64,000 nt of DNA from Lacinutrix sp. Hel_I_90 (GCF_000934685.1 NZ_JYNQ01000001.1:2964501-3028500); one strand, 5' to 3'; positions 48,209 through 58,404 are shown, counted from the stretch's first letter. Notes: generated by a model from the sequence alone, not told the origin. Program-made: numbers and translations.

Positions 48209-48216
48209 CAAAAATA
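48209..48216 (-). promoter_or_regulatory. Candidate -7 box for the DUF983 gene
   Basis: Minus-strand TATTTTTG matches TAnnTTTG, 37 bases upstream of the DUF983 ATG. It faces the + strand box at 48184-48191, so the two transcripts would begin within a few bases of each other in opposite directions. Confidence 0.4.
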
Positions 48217-48258
48217 AGTTTTAATAGTTTAAAACTTAATAACATTAGTCACCTTTCT

Positions 48259-50166
48259 ATGCTTAACATTCATAATTTATCCATTTCCTTTCAAGGCGAA
48301 TTTTTATTTGAAGACATCACATTCAAGTTAGGTAATGGTGACCGTATTGGTCTTATAGGTAAAAACGGCGCTGGAAAATCGACGATGTTAAAAATCCTTT
48401 CTAAGGAATTAGAACCAGATACAGGGCAAATTGCTTCGGATAAAGAATTGAAAATCGGATTTCTTAAACAAGATATCGATTTTGTTTTAGGACGTACTGT
48501 TTTAGACGAGTCTTATCAGGCTTTTACCGAAATAAAGGCCCTTGAAGCACAAATGGATACTATTAATCACCAATTGGCCGAGCGCACAGATTACGAAAGT
48601 GAAGGGTATAATCAATTAATGATTGACCTCAATGAGGTACAGCACCAATATGAGATTGTAGGTGGTTATAATTACAAAGGAGAAACAGAAAAAATACTAC
48701 AAGGTTTAGGTTTTAAACGCGAACAGTTTAATAATTTAACCGATACCTTTTCTGGTGGTTGGCGTATGCGTATTGAGCTAGCAAAATTATTATTACAAAA
48801 TAATGATGTACTATTACTGGATGAGCCTACAAACCACCTGGATATTGAATCGATTATCTGGTTGGAAGGCTTTTTGAAGAATTATTTTGGTGCGGTAGTG
48901 ATTGTGTCACACGATAAAATGTTTTTAGATAACGTGACGAATCGTACGATTGAAATTTCATTAGGACGAATTTATGATTACCCTAAACCTTATACAAAAT
49001 ATCTGGTTCTTCGAGAAGAATTGAGAACTCAACAATTGGCTTCTCAGAAAAACCAGCAGAAGCAAATTGAACAGACCGAAAAACTCATAGAAAAGTTTAG
49101 AGCCAAAGCGAGCAAGGCAACCATGGCTCAATCACTTATTAAAAAATTAGACAAAATAGATCGTATTGAAGTTGATGAAGATGACAATAGTGTGATGACT
49201 TTAAATTTTCCTGTATCTATTACTCCAGGTAAAATAGTGGTAGAAACCAATGGCGTTTCTAAAAATTATGGAGACAATCAAGTGTTATCTAACATCGATT
49301 TATTAATTGAACGGGATGCAAAAACCGCGTTTGTTGGACAAAACGGACAAGGGAAATCGACTTTAGCAAAAATTTTAGTGGGCGACTTGAAGCATGACGG
49401 TCATTTAAAGTTAGGACACAATGTTCAAATTGGTTATTTTGCTCAAAACCAAGCAGAATATCTGGACGGCAGCAAAACCGTTTTAGACACGATGATAGAC
49501 GCAGCCAATGAAACTAATAGAAGCAAGGTCCGTGATATTTTAGGATCGTTTTTATTTAGAGGCGATGAAGCAGAAAAGTATGTTAGAGTACTCTCTGGTG
49601 GAGAACGAAACCGTTTAGCGTTGGCTAAATTAATGTTGCAGCCGTTTAATGTGCTTATTATGGATGAGCCCACAAACCATCTAGATATAAAGTCTAAAAA
49701 CGTTTTAAAAGACGCCTTGAAACGTTTTGAAGGCACACTTATTCTAGTGTCTCATGATCGTGATTTTTTACAAGGATTAACCTCTACTGTTTACGAATTT
49801 AAAGATGAGAAAATAAAGAAGTATTTAGGAGATGTAGATTATTATTTAGAACAACGTCAGGTTGAAAATCTTCGTGAAGTCGAAAAACGCACAGTAATAA
49901 AAGATGCGCCTAAAGAAAAAAATAAACAGTCCTACGAAGACCAGAAAAAATTAAAATCTTTAAATAATAAACTCAGTAATACAGAATCTAAAATTAATCA
50001 GTTAGAAAAGGAAATTAAGGAGATTGATGTAGAATTAGCTACAAATTACGATATTGCTGTTGCTAAGGAAAACTTTTTTGCTAATTACCAGAAAAAGAAA
50101 AAGGAGTTGGAGCGTTTAATGGAGAAATGGGAAGAGATTACCTTAGAATTAGAAGATTACGCTTAA
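48259..50166 (+). CDS. ABC-F family ATPase
   Basis: A 635-residue protein with two ABC cassettes and no membrane segment. Walker A motifs are GKNGAGKST and GQNGQGKST; signatures are SGGWRMRIELAKLLL and SGGERNRLALAKLML. A linker separates the cassettes and a C-terminal coiled coil (about 560-635) resembles Uup. ABC-F proteins act on the ribosome, in translation factors or antibiotic protection. Subtype closer to Uup/EttA-like housekeeping forms than to dedicated resistance proteins, by layout. Confidence 0.93.
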   Translation: MLNIHNLSISFQGEFLFEDITFKLGNGDRIGLIGKNGAGKSTMLKILSKELEPDTGQIASDKELKIGFLKQDIDFVLGRTVLDESYQAFTEIKALEAQMDTINHQLAERTDYESEGYNQLMIDLNEVQHQYEIVGGYNYKGETEKILQGLGFKREQFNNLTDTFSGGWRMRIELAKLLLQNNDVLLLDEPTNHLDIESIIWLEGFLKNYFGAVVIVSHDKMFLDNVTNRTIEISLGRIYDYPKPYTKYLVLREELRTQQLASQKNQQKQIEQTEKLIEKFRAKASKATMAQSLIKKLDKIDRIEVDEDDNSVMTLNFPVSITPGKIVVETNGVSKNYGDNQVLSNIDLLIERDAKTAFVGQNGQGKSTLAKILVGDLKHDGHLKLGHNVQIGYFAQNQAEYLDGSKTVLDTMIDAANETNRSKVRDILGSFLFRGDEAEKYVRVLSGGERNRLALAKLMLQPFNVLIMDEPTNHLDIKSKNVLKDALKRFEGTLILVSHDRDFLQGLTSTVYEFKDEKIKKYLGDVDYYLEQRQVENLREVEKRTVIKDAPKEKNKQSYEDQKKLKSLNNKLSNTESKINQLEKEIKEIDVELATNYDIAVAKENFFANYQKKKKELERLMEKWEEITLELEDYA

Positions 50167-50209
50167 TAGTTTTAAGTTTTTTTTAACGTATAGCCGCTAA
50201 ACTAAGCGT

Positions 50210-50217
50210 TAATTTTG
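50210..50217 (+). promoter_or_regulatory. Putative -7 box of the RND efflux operon
   Basis: TAATTTTG matches TAnnTTTG, 25 bases before the adaptor ATG. No TTG at normal spacing, so strength is unclear. Confidence 0.4.
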
Positions 50218-50242
50218 TTGTTTTTCAATCAAAAACAGTTTA

Positions 50243-51382
50243 ATGCGCAAAATTATACTTTCCATTTTAGGGGTTTTACTTATTGTAGCTTCTTTTTTTA
50301 TAGCTAAAAGTCTTATAGCCAATAAAAACAAACCAAAACCTGTACAGGCAAAAGTAGTTAAAACAGTATTTACAGATACTGTACAAAACGCAACCATACC
50401 AATAATTATACCTGCAAATGGAAGTTTAACAGCCAAGCGCCGCGTAGAATTATATGCTGAAGTTCAGGGTGTTTTTAGAAACGGCAGCAAACTCTTTAAG
50501 CCAGGGCAAAGATATAGTGCAGGACAAACACTCATTCGAATAGATGCAGCCGAATATTATGCCAGTGTGCAATCTGCAAAAAGCAACCTCTACAATGCTC
50601 TTGCTGCTATAATGCCAGATTTACGCTTAGATTTTCCAGAGGTCTTTGGTAAATGGCAAAACTATCTCAATGGTTTCGATTTAAATAAAACAACACCTAA
50701 GTTGCCAGAAATGACTTCCGAAAAGGAAAATTATTTTATTACCGGTAGAGGTATTGTTACAAACTACTACAATGTTAAGAATTTAGAACAACGCCTTTCA
50801 AAATATAACATCAATGCACCCTTCACAGGGATTTTAACCGAAGCTTTGGTAACTGAGGGTTCCTTAATTAGAAGCGGACAAAAACTAGGTGAGTTTATAG
50901 ATCCATCCATTTACGAAATGGAGGTGGCACTAAGTAAAACCTATGCTGGTTTACTTAAAGAAGGGGAAGCCGTGGTCCTTAATAATCTAAACGGTACAGA
51001 AACCTATACCGGAACAATCTCAAGAGTTAACGGGAGTATTGATGCCACGACACAAACCATTACCGCTTACATTGAAGTGAAAAATGAGGCGCTTAAAGAA
51101 GGAATGTATTTAGAAGCACAATTAGACGCCAAACAAGAAACAGATGCCATTGAAATAGACCGGAATTTATTATTAGAGAACCAGCAAATTTTTGTGGTTA
51201 AGGATAGCATACTGGATGTTATAGATGTAAAGCCAGTTTATTTTTCTGACACGAAAGTCGTTTTAAAAACAGTGCCAAACGGAACCGTAATTCTTAAGCG
51301 TCCAGTGCCCGGTGCGTATTCTGGAATGTTGGTAAAGGGTTTTGAAGAAAAACAAACAGAAGAATCAAAGGCTAAAAAGTAA
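50243..51382 (+). CDS. RND efflux periplasmic adaptor subunit
   Basis: A 379-residue membrane fusion protein with an N-terminal anchor (IILSILGVLLIVASFFI), a barrel-sandwich lipoyl part (GSLTAKRRVELYAEVQG and YNINAPFTGILTEALV), a short hairpin and a beta-barrel domain. It couples the pump to TolC. The hairpin is shorter than in AcrA. Two bases before the pump gene. Confidence 0.92.
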   Translation: MRKIILSILGVLLIVASFFIAKSLIANKNKPKPVQAKVVKTVFTDTVQNATIPIIIPANGSLTAKRRVELYAEVQGVFRNGSKLFKPGQRYSAGQTLIRIDAAEYYASVQSAKSNLYNALAAIMPDLRLDFPEVFGKWQNYLNGFDLNKTTPKLPEMTSEKENYFITGRGIVTNYYNVKNLEQRLSKYNINAPFTGILTEALVTEGSLIRSGQKLGEFIDPSIYEMEVALSKTYAGLLKEGEAVVLNNLNGTETYTGTISRVNGSIDATTQTITAYIEVKNEALKEGMYLEAQLDAKQETDAIEIDRNLLLENQQIFVVKDSILDVIDVKPVYFSDTKVVLKTVPNGTVILKRPVPGAYSGMLVKGFEEKQTEESKAKK

Positions 51383-51384
51383 TC

Positions 51385-54300
51385 ATGAGAAAACTAATTG
51401 CTTACTTCATTAAATACCACGTCGCGGTCAATGTTTTTATTTTGGCGTTTTTCGCTTTTGGTATTATCGGCGTGTTGTCTTTAAAATCGTCTTTTTTTCC
51501 GTTAGTAGATTCCAAAATTATAAATGTAAATATTACTTACCCTGGTGCTTCTCCACAAGAAATTGAAGAAGGGATTGTACTTCAAATTGAAGATAATTTA
51601 AAAGGATTAAGAGGGATTGACCGGGTAACTTCAGTCTCGCGAGAAAATAGTGGAACGATTACCGTAGAGATTGAAAAAGGAGAGAATATCGACTTTATGT
51701 TACTTGAAGTTAAAAACGCTGTAGATCGCGTGCCTTCCTTTCCTACAGGAATGGAGCCGCTAATCGTGGCTAAGCAAGAAGAAATACGTCAGACCATTTC
51801 TTTTGCTTTGAGTGGTGATGACATACCGCTGGCGACTTTAAAGCAAATTGGGCGACAGGTAGAAAACGACCTACGTCGTATTGATGGTATTTCTCAAATA
51901 GAAGTGTCTGGTTATCCTGCTGAAGAAATTGAGATTGCAGTGAATGAGGCTAATTTATTAGCTTACAATCTTACTTTTAATGAAGTGGCTCAAGCCGTAA
52001 GTGCAGCCAATATATTAGTCACAGGTGGAACCATTAAAACGGAGGCTGAAGAATTTTTAATTAGAGCAAACAACCGTGCGTATTATGGCGATGAGTTGTC
52101 CAATATTATCATTAGAGCTTCCAATGATGGAAAAACGGTGCGGTTAAAAGATGTAGCGATTATTCGTGATCGCTTTTCTGAAACACCAAATGCCACGTAT
52201 TTTAATCAGAAGTTATCTCTTGATATCACGGTTACCAGTACCAATAATGAAGATTTAATTTCTTCCGCAGATAAGGTAAAAGCCTATATAGAAGACTATA
52301 ATGAGAAATATAATAATGTTCGGTTAGATGTGGTGAGAGATTTATCAATCACGCTTAATCAACGTACAGAATTGTTACTTTGGAATGCCGCAGCAGGTAT
52401 TGGTTTAGTATTGATTTTTCTTTCGTTATTCTTAAATACACGTTTGGCATTCTGGGTTGCTTTTGGTTTGCCTATTTCTTTTTTAGGGATGTTTATTTTT
52501 GCAGGTCAGTTTGATGTTACCATTAATGTCTTGTCATTGTTCGGAATGATCATCGTTATAGGTATTCTGGTAGATGATGGTATTGTCATTGCTGAAAACA
52601 TCTACCAACATTACGAAAAAGGAAAAACACCAAAACAAGCAGCTATAGATGGAACCATGGAAGTGATTCCTCCAGTGGTTTCTGCTATTATTACCACGCT
52701 ACTGGCCTTCTCCTTGTTTCTGTTTTTAGACAGTCGTATTGGTGAGTTTTTTAGTGAGGTGTCAGTAATTGTAATCTTAACACTAGTAGTGTCACTAATA
52801 GAAGCACTTATTATTCTACCAGCGCATTTAGCACATTCTAAAGCCTTAAGACCACAAGTTGTAGAGGAGAATCCCTCGAAAATGAAGCAATTCTTTTCTA
52901 AAATGCGTATTGTAAATAAGGCTGGTGATAATTTTATGATCTACTTAAGAGATAAAGTGTATACACCCGCCATAAGGTTTGTCCTCAAATTTAAAATGTT
53001 GTCTCTTGGTATCTTTGTGGCCTTGCTGGTATTAACTTTTGGAGCCATTGGGGGTGGTGTAATAGGGGTGACCTTATTTCCTTCCATTGCTAGTGATACG
53101 GTTTCAATTGAACTGGATATGCCTAATGGTACTAATGTAAGAGTGACAGATTCTATTATTTCAATGATTGAAGAAAAAGCATTGATTGTTAATAAAGAGT
53201 TTAGTGAGACATATTTTAAAGATAGTGATAAACAGCTTTTTGAAAATACAATCTTAACACTTAACAGCAGTTCAAGTGCCAGATTACGTATTAATATGTT
53301 GCCAGGTGAAGAACGGCCAGACGCCATTCAATCGTCATTAGTTGCCAATAGATTAAGAGAGTTGGTGGGGCCGGTAATAGGAACCGAGCGTTTGATTTTT
53401 GGATCTGGAGGTAATTTTGGAGGTAGCCCGGTTGCTGTAGCGCTTTTAGGCAATAATATAGAAGAATTAAAAGCCGCCAAAATAGATTTAAAACAAATCT
53501 TAGAATCGAATCCCTTATTAAAAGACATTGAAGATAATGACCCTGCTGGAATTAAAGAAATCCGAATAAAACTTAAAGAAAGTGCGTATTTATTAGGTCT
53601 AGATTTAAGAACGGTTATGAGTCAAGTGCGTTCTGGGTTTTTTGGAGTTCAGGCACAACGTTTTCAACGTGGGCAGGATGAAATACGCGTTTGGGTGCGT
53701 TACGATAAGAGTAACCGGGCCTCAATTAATGATTTGGACGATATGCGAATTGTGACACCAACAGGGCAACGGGTCACTTTAAAAGATATAGCCGTGTATT
53801 CTATAGCGCGGGGTGATGTAGCCATAAATCACTTGGAAGGACAGCGCGAGATTAAAGTGTCTGCAGATTTAAAAAATCCGAGCACAAGTGCAACAGATAT
53901 TTTAGAGGACATTAAAACAGTCACGATTCCAGAATTGCAATCTAAATACCCAACCATTTCAGTCGCTTTTGAAGGCCAGAATAGAGAGAAAGATAAATTA
54001 GTAGGGTCGCTAGGTGCAGCCGGAATTCCAATTTTAATACTTATTTACATAACAATAGCATTTACCTTTCGAAGTTATTCCCAACCGTTACTTTTAATTC
54101 TTTTAGTGCCATTTAGTTTAACGGCCGTAGCTTGGGGGCATTGGTTACTTGGTTTTCCAGTTAATGTATTATCGCTCCTCGGTATTATTGCGCTCATTGG
54201 TATTATGGTAAATGATGGCTTAGTATTGATAGGTAAGTTTAATAGTAACCTAAAAGAAGGCATGACCTTCGATATAGCCTTGTCTGAAGCTGGCAGATCA

Positions 54301-54582
54301 CGTTTTAGAGCGATATTTTTGACCTCATTAACGACCGTTGCTGGTTTAGCCCCATTGTTAATGGAGAAAAGCAGGCAAGCCCAATTTTTAAAGCCTATGG
54401 CCATTTCCATATCCTTTGGTATTGCTTACGCTACCATTTTAACGCTTTTAGTATTACCGCTTTTTTTAGCATTTAGTAATGATATTAAGAAAAACACCAA
54501 ATGGTTATATACTGGAAAAAAAGTGACTAAAGAAGAAGTAGAACGCGCTATTAAAGAACAAAATGAAGAAAATGAAGATTAA
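51385..54582 (+). CDS. RND efflux permease subunit
   Basis: A 1065-residue AcrB-type proton-driven transporter with twelve membrane helices in two repeats. The proton-relay aspartates are in ILVDDGIVIAENIY, and the second half has IGIMVNDGLVLIGK. NVTYPGASP-like sequence near the N-terminus (NITYPGASPQEIEEG) is typical. Substrate unknown. The gene end overlaps TolC by 20 bases. Confidence 0.95.
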   Translation: MRKLIAYFIKYHVAVNVFILAFFAFGIIGVLSLKSSFFPLVDSKIINVNITYPGASPQEIEEGIVLQIEDNLKGLRGIDRVTSVSRENSGTITVEIEKGENIDFMLLEVKNAVDRVPSFPTGMEPLIVAKQEEIRQTISFALSGDDIPLATLKQIGRQVENDLRRIDGISQIEVSGYPAEEIEIAVNEANLLAYNLTFNEVAQAVSAANILVTGGTIKTEAEEFLIRANNRAYYGDELSNIIIRASNDGKTVRLKDVAIIRDRFSETPNATYFNQKLSLDITVTSTNNEDLISSADKVKAYIEDYNEKYNNVRLDVVRDLSITLNQRTELLLWNAAAGIGLVLIFLSLFLNTRLAFWVAFGLPISFLGMFIFAGQFDVTINVLSLFGMIIVIGILVDDGIVIAENIYQHYEKGKTPKQAAIDGTMEVIPPVVSAIITTLLAFSLFLFLDSRIGEFFSEVSVIVILTLVVSLIEALIILPAHLAHSKALRPQVVEENPSKMKQFFSKMRIVNKAGDNFMIYLRDKVYTPAIRFVLKFKMLSLGIFVALLVLTFGAIGGGVIGVTLFPSIASDTVSIELDMPNGTNVRVTDSIISMIEEKALIVNKEFSETYFKDSDKQLFENTILTLNSSSSARLRINMLPGEERPDAIQSSLVANRLRELVGPVIGTERLIFGSGGNFGGSPVAVALLGNNIEELKAAKIDLKQILESNPLLKDIEDNDPAGIKEIRIKLKESAYLLGLDLRTVMSQVRSGFFGVQAQRFQRGQDEIRVWVRYDKSNRASINDLDDMRIVTPTGQRVTLKDIAVYSIARGDVAINHLEGQREIKVSADLKNPSTSATDILEDIKTVTIPELQSKYPTISVAFEGQNREKDKLVGSLGAAGIPILILIYITIAFTFRSYSQPLLLILLVPFSLTAVAWGHWLLGFPVNVLSLLGIIALIGIMVNDGLVLIGKFNSNLKEGMTFDIALSEAGRSRFRAIFLTSLTTVAGLAPLLMEKSRQAQFLKPMAISISFGIAYATILTLLVLPLFLAFSNDIKKNTKWLYTGKKVTKEEVERAIKEQNEENED

Positions 54583-55891
54583 ATATAGTATTCTTTTTAG
54601 TGTTTTTGTAGGATTGCAATGCTTGACAGCTCAGCAAATTTTAACACCAGAAGAGGCGGTTGCACTGGCCTTAGAGAATAATTATGGTATTAAAATAGCC
54701 AATAAAAATAATGAAGTTGCTGAAAACAATACGAGTGTTTTAAATTCAGGATACCTGCCAACGCTTACTGGTAATGCGGGTGCAACTTATAATTTGGATA
54801 ATACAGAAGTTGAATTTTCAGATAGTAGGCCTGATGCTGTATTAAACGGAGCAAAAAGTAATCGTTACAATGCCTCAATAAATGTTAATTATGTTTTATT
54901 TGATGGATTAGGAAGACATTATAATTATAAACGTCTGAAAGAAGAGTATCAACTCTCTGAATTGCAAGTCCGTGAAACGATAGAGACAACAATCATTCAA
55001 TTGTTTTCTATTTATTATACGGTGGCCCAACTTACAGAAAATACAGAGGTATTGGAACAAACTCTCGTTATTTCAAAAGATAGACTAACACGTGCTGGAT
55101 ATCAATTTGATTATGGGCAAAGCACAAAATTAGCGGTATTAAATGCTGAAGTAGATATTAATAATGACAGTATTAATTTAATAAGTATTGAACAAGAATT
55201 AAAAAATACTTCCCGAGACTTAAATGTGGTTTTAGGGAATGCTATAGATCATAATTTTAAGGTAAATACTGATATTGACTTTGTTTTAAATTTAAATAGA
55301 GAAGAATTGTATGAGAAGGCTAAAGCTAGAAATGTCTCATTATTACAAGTCAATAAAAATATACAAATTAGTGAATTAGATATAAAGACAGGCAAATCAG
55401 CCTATCTTCCTACACTGGGCTTAACGGGCTCCTATGGATGGAATGAAAATAATAACAATGCGGCATCTTTTGTGGCTGTTTCAACGAATACGGGGCTATC
55501 TGCTGGTATTAATCTTACATGGAACTTATTTGATGGTGGAAGTACGTTAACCCGTGTTCGTAATGCGAAAATAAATCTAGAAAATCAGCAATTACAAAAA
55601 GAGCAGCTATTGATTTCAGTGGAACGCGATTTTGAAAACGCCTGGGATGATTATCAAAATAAATTAACCATTTTTAGAGTACAGGAAAAGAATATTAAAA
55701 CTGCACAAAGCAATTTTGATAGATCTCAGGAGCAATTTAAAATTGGTCAGGTTAACTCGATAGAATTCAGACAAGCACAACTAAACTTAATCAATGCTGA
55801 ATTAAGTAGGAATCAAGCAAAGTATGACGCTAAGTTGTCAGAACTTATAGTGTTGCAATTAGCGGGTGAGTTGTTAAATGTTCAGTTTTAG
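54563..55891 (+). CDS. TolC-family outer membrane efflux channel
   Basis: A 442-residue outer membrane factor with a signal peptide (FSVFVGLQCLTAQ) and the duplicated TolC helical pattern, for example GYLPTLTGNAGATYNLD and AYLPTLGLTGSYGW. The N-terminal start could also be the ATG three codons later. Completes the tripartite pump. Confidence 0.93.
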   Translation: MKKMKIKYSILFSVFVGLQCLTAQQILTPEEAVALALENNYGIKIANKNNEVAENNTSVLNSGYLPTLTGNAGATYNLDNTEVEFSDSRPDAVLNGAKSNRYNASINVNYVLFDGLGRHYNYKRLKEEYQLSELQVRETIETTIIQLFSIYYTVAQLTENTEVLEQTLVISKDRLTRAGYQFDYGQSTKLAVLNAEVDINNDSINLISIEQELKNTSRDLNVVLGNAIDHNFKVNTDIDFVLNLNREELYEKAKARNVSLLQVNKNIQISELDIKTGKSAYLPTLGLTGSYGWNENNNNAASFVAVSTNTGLSAGINLTWNLFDGGSTLTRVRNAKINLENQQLQKEQLLISVERDFENAWDDYQNKLTIFRVQEKNIKTAQSNFDRSQEQFKIGQVNSIEFRQAQLNLINAELSRNQAKYDAKLSELIVLQLAGELLNVQF

Positions 55892-56058
55892 ATATTTTTT
55901 AATAAAAAATAAAATTAAGACCGTTTATCGATGAATGTAGTAAATACGGGGTTTTTTAGATAAAATCAATATTTAATGATTGTCGTTCGTCGAAAATTTT
56001 TGCATTTTAACCTAATAAAGTTTAGGTTTACATTGTAAATGACTAAAACTGAACCTAC

Positions 56059-56877
56059 ATGAACATTTTGAAAACTACTTTTGTTTGCTTATTCACAACG
56101 CTTTTTAGCTTTGCTCAAGTTTCCGACACAGAAAAATCTGCTTTAATTGCATTACATAGTGCGACTAATGGTTCAGACTGGAACACAACATGGGATATTA
56201 CGAAACCTGTTGATACCTGGTATGGTATTACATTAGAGAATAATAATGTTGTTGCAATCGATTTGTCATTCAACAATTTGAGAGGTACATTACCACAGGA
56301 ATTAGGAAATTTAACACATTTACGTGAACTTAATTTAGGATTAAATAAGTTAGAAGGAAAAATTCCTGAGACCTTGTCTAAGTTGCAGTCGCTAACGTCG
56401 TTAGAATTGTTTTTAAATCATTTTAGTGGTACTATTCCTATTTTTGTAGCAGAACTTAAAAATCTAGAAACGTTATCACTGTATAGTAATGCTTTTTCTG
56501 GTCCGATTCCGGTAGAATTAATGACTTTAGATAATCTGGAAATACTACAATTAGGAAGTAACTTTTTAACGGGTACTATTCCAAATGAAATTATGGCACT
56601 TACAAAACTTAAGAAATTAAGTTTAATTGATAATAAATTCGAAGGTATTATACCTGTAGAGTTAAGTGAGTTGTCTAATTTAGAAGAGCTCATTTTATCA
56701 GAAAATAAACTTACGGGTAATTTGCCACTACAGTTTAGCAAATTATCTAAGTTGAGCACTTTAATGGTGAGTGATAATAACATGGATTCAGAGTATGTTA
56801 CTGTGGTTGATGATAATGCTTATATTAAACAAATGATAACAACTTACAATGATACCTATGTTGTGCAAAGAGATTAA
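56059..56877 (+). CDS. Secreted plant-type leucine-rich-repeat protein
   Basis: A 272-residue protein with a signal peptide (ends LFSFAQ), an N-terminal cap (DTEKSALIALHSATNGSDW) and about six LRR units with the NxxxGxIP pattern typical of plant receptor LRRs (for example NKLEGKIPETLSKLQSL). There is no type IX C-terminal sorting domain or lipobox. Likely periplasmic or surface binding protein of unknown partner. Confidence 0.85.
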   Translation: MNILKTTFVCLFTTLFSFAQVSDTEKSALIALHSATNGSDWNTTWDITKPVDTWYGITLENNNVVAIDLSFNNLRGTLPQELGNLTHLRELNLGLNKLEGKIPETLSKLQSLTSLELFLNHFSGTIPIFVAELKNLETLSLYSNAFSGPIPVELMTLDNLEILQLGSNFLTGTIPNEIMALTKLKKLSLIDNKFEGIIPVELSELSNLEELILSENKLTGNLPLQFSKLSKLSTLMVSDNNMDSEYVTVVDDNAYIKQMITTYNDTYVVQRD

Positions 56878-56905
56878 AATAAAAGTAAAATATTTTAGAT
56901 AAAAC

Positions 56906-56932
56906 AGTCAACTTTAGGTTGGCTTTTTTTAT
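56906..56932 (+). terminator. Terminator after the LRR gene
   Basis: AGTCAAC (56906-56912) pairs with GTTGGCT (56918-56924), one G-T wobble, five-base loop, followed by T7. Confidence 0.75.
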
Positions 56933-56951
56933 TTTCATAAAAATTTAAAAG

Positions 56952-57134
56952 ATGTTTGAGCATTTTTTCCAATGTCCTTATTGTTGGGAAACCATTTCTA
57001 TGTTATTAGATCCAAGCGTAAATAAGCAAACCTATGTTGAAGATTGTGAGGTTTGTTGCAATCCTATACAGGTATCACCACATTTTGAAGATGCGGAACT
57101 CTTTGGTTTTGAGGCTTTAAATAATGAACAATAA
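56952..57134 (+). CDS. CPXCG motif cysteine-rich protein
   Basis: A 60-residue zinc-ribbon protein with CPYC near the N-terminus and CEVCC in the middle, the spacing of the CPXCG family. The fourth position is CPYCW rather than CPxCG, a mild deviation. Function is unknown. It lies between a terminator and the tRNA promoter. Confidence 0.82.
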   Translation: MFEHFFQCPYCWETISMLLDPSVNKQTYVEDCEVCCNPIQVSPHFEDAELFGFEALNNEQ

Positions 57135-57152
57135 TTTTTTATAAATAAATAC

Positions 57153-57182
57153 TTGTAATATATAAAAAGCATCGTATATTTG
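57153..57182 (+). promoter_or_regulatory. Promoter of the initiator tRNA
   Basis: TTG (57153-57155), 19 bases, TATATTTG (57175-57182): a textbook Bacteroidota promoter. The start site near 57188 leaves about a 65-base 5' leader. Confidence 0.72.
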
Positions 57183-57253
57183 CAGTCCTAAATAATCAGA
57201 TTGGTATTATGAGCCAATAGTTAAAAGCTAAAAAGAGTATTTAGATATTAAAT

Positions 57254-57326
<73 letters not shown>

Positions 57327-57333
57327 CTAAGTA

Positions 57334-57365
57334 AGAGTAATCAGAAATGGTTACTCTTTTTTTTT
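57334..57365 (+). terminator. Terminator of the tRNA
   Basis: AGAGTAA (57334-57340) pairs with TTACTCT (57351-57357), ten-base loop, followed by T8. Confidence 0.8.
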
Positions 57366-57399
57366 GCAGTAAACTTAAATGATAGTGGACGAGACCTTT

Positions 57400-57420
57400 A
57401 TCCTGAGCGCAGTCGAAGGG
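57400..57420 (+). repeat. REP-like sequence fragment
   Basis: The core TCCTGAGCGCAGTCGAAGGG resembles a short palindromic-type repeat that I recall as common between flavobacterial genes (CTGAGCGCAGTCGAA). Only one clear intergenic copy is in this window. Confidence 0.45.
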
Positions 57421-57440
57421 AGTCTAGTTCCCGCTACTAA
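57420..57440 (+). repeat. tRNA 3'-end direct repeat, copy 2 (att-like)
   Basis: Partial copy of the end of the upstream tRNA, not part of any complete tRNA. It is followed by a small hairpin (CTTGA/TCAAG) and a T-rich tract. Between 57441 and 57642 nothing else was identified. Confidence 0.75.
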
Positions 57441-57642
57441 AAAGCTACTTGAGAAATCAAGCCCCTTTTCTTTTGGTAACAATTTAAATTGTAAATAATA
57501 CAAGAACGGGGTAATATCAAAAAGTGCCTTTAATATTTAGTCATTAATTAAATCAGGGAGTATAATTATTTCATAATAATATTGACTTATCTTGCAGCGT
57601 TTTAGTTGTAGTACATGCAAGTAATATTTAGAACGCATAATC

Positions 57643-58404
57643 ATGGAGAATAATAATAGCAAAGATAAAGTAGCGCAAATAAATGAAGTAATAGAAAATT
57701 ACTTTAGTACAAATACAGATAAAGATTGGATTCCAGCAAAGGACATTATGCCAGATTTGATAAAAGCGGGGGTTTTTACAAAGGATCAAAAAAAAGGTTT
57801 ACCCCTTCGAAAAGTATTACGCGCTCTTGATAAAGAGAATCTACTAAAGACCGTACCATCTGTGCACACTGAACGTACAGAAACTGCTGTTTATTGGTAT
57901 TTGGTTAGGGAAGGCGCTAAGTTCACACCAATTGAACCTATAAGTACTGTTTCAAAGAAGGAACGCACGAAAGCAATAAGAGAAAACAGTGATGAATTCT
58001 ATATTTTAGATCTTTGCGACGAATTGCTTAAAGAAAAAGCATCACGTAAACATACCTTTTCTTTTTTGCTAGGGGATATGCATAAAAAAGGAAAAACAAG
58101 AACAAAATTACCTTTAGCGGCTTTTTATGAAGACGTTAATTTAGTGATTGAGTTTTTAGAAAAACAGAATTACACAGCACAGCATATAGACAAAACGGAT
58201 GATGCGACAGTAGTCGACACATCGAGAAAAGAACAGATAATAAAGTACAACAAAAGACGCAGAGAGGTGCTTCAAAAAAAGGATATCAATTTAATTGAAA
58301 TTGATTATTCTTTATTTGAAACCGATACTAAAAAGAATTTAAGTCGCGATAAGGCTAAAGACGTTGCGCTTCTTAAAAAAATACTAAAACAGTATTTAAA
58401 ATAA
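57643..58404 (+). CDS. Hypothetical protein, possible PD-(D/E)XK-like nuclease
   Basis: A 253-residue cytoplasmic protein with no named family that I can assign. Residues 1-90 are helical and look winged-helix-like ([15 protein letters not shown]). Residues 138-225 resemble a small nuclease-like domain seen in other hypothetical proteins: [20 protein letters not shown] (156-175), then [15 protein letters not shown] and [12 protein letters not shown]. The acidic residues E170 and E173-x-Q175 could form an active site, but the usual first Asp is N166. Function remains unproven. It sits downstream of the tRNA-end repeat. Confidence 0.65.
   Translation: MENNNSKDKVAQINEVIENYFSTNTDKDWIPAKDIMPDLIKAGVFTKDQKKGLPLRKVLRALDKENLLKTVPSVHTERTETAVYWYLVREGAKFTPIEPISTVSKKERTKAIRENSDEFYILDLCDELLKEKASRKHTFSFLLGDMHKKGKTRTKLPLAAFYEDVNLVIEFLEKQNYTAQHIDKTDDATVVDTSRKEQIIKYNKRRREVLQKKDINLIEIDYSLFETDTKKNLSRDKAKDVALLKKILKQYLK

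Noticed and set aside
55896-55916. AT-rich palindrome after tolC
   Set aside because: Only A-T pairs with a one-base loop; expected by chance in AT-rich DNA.
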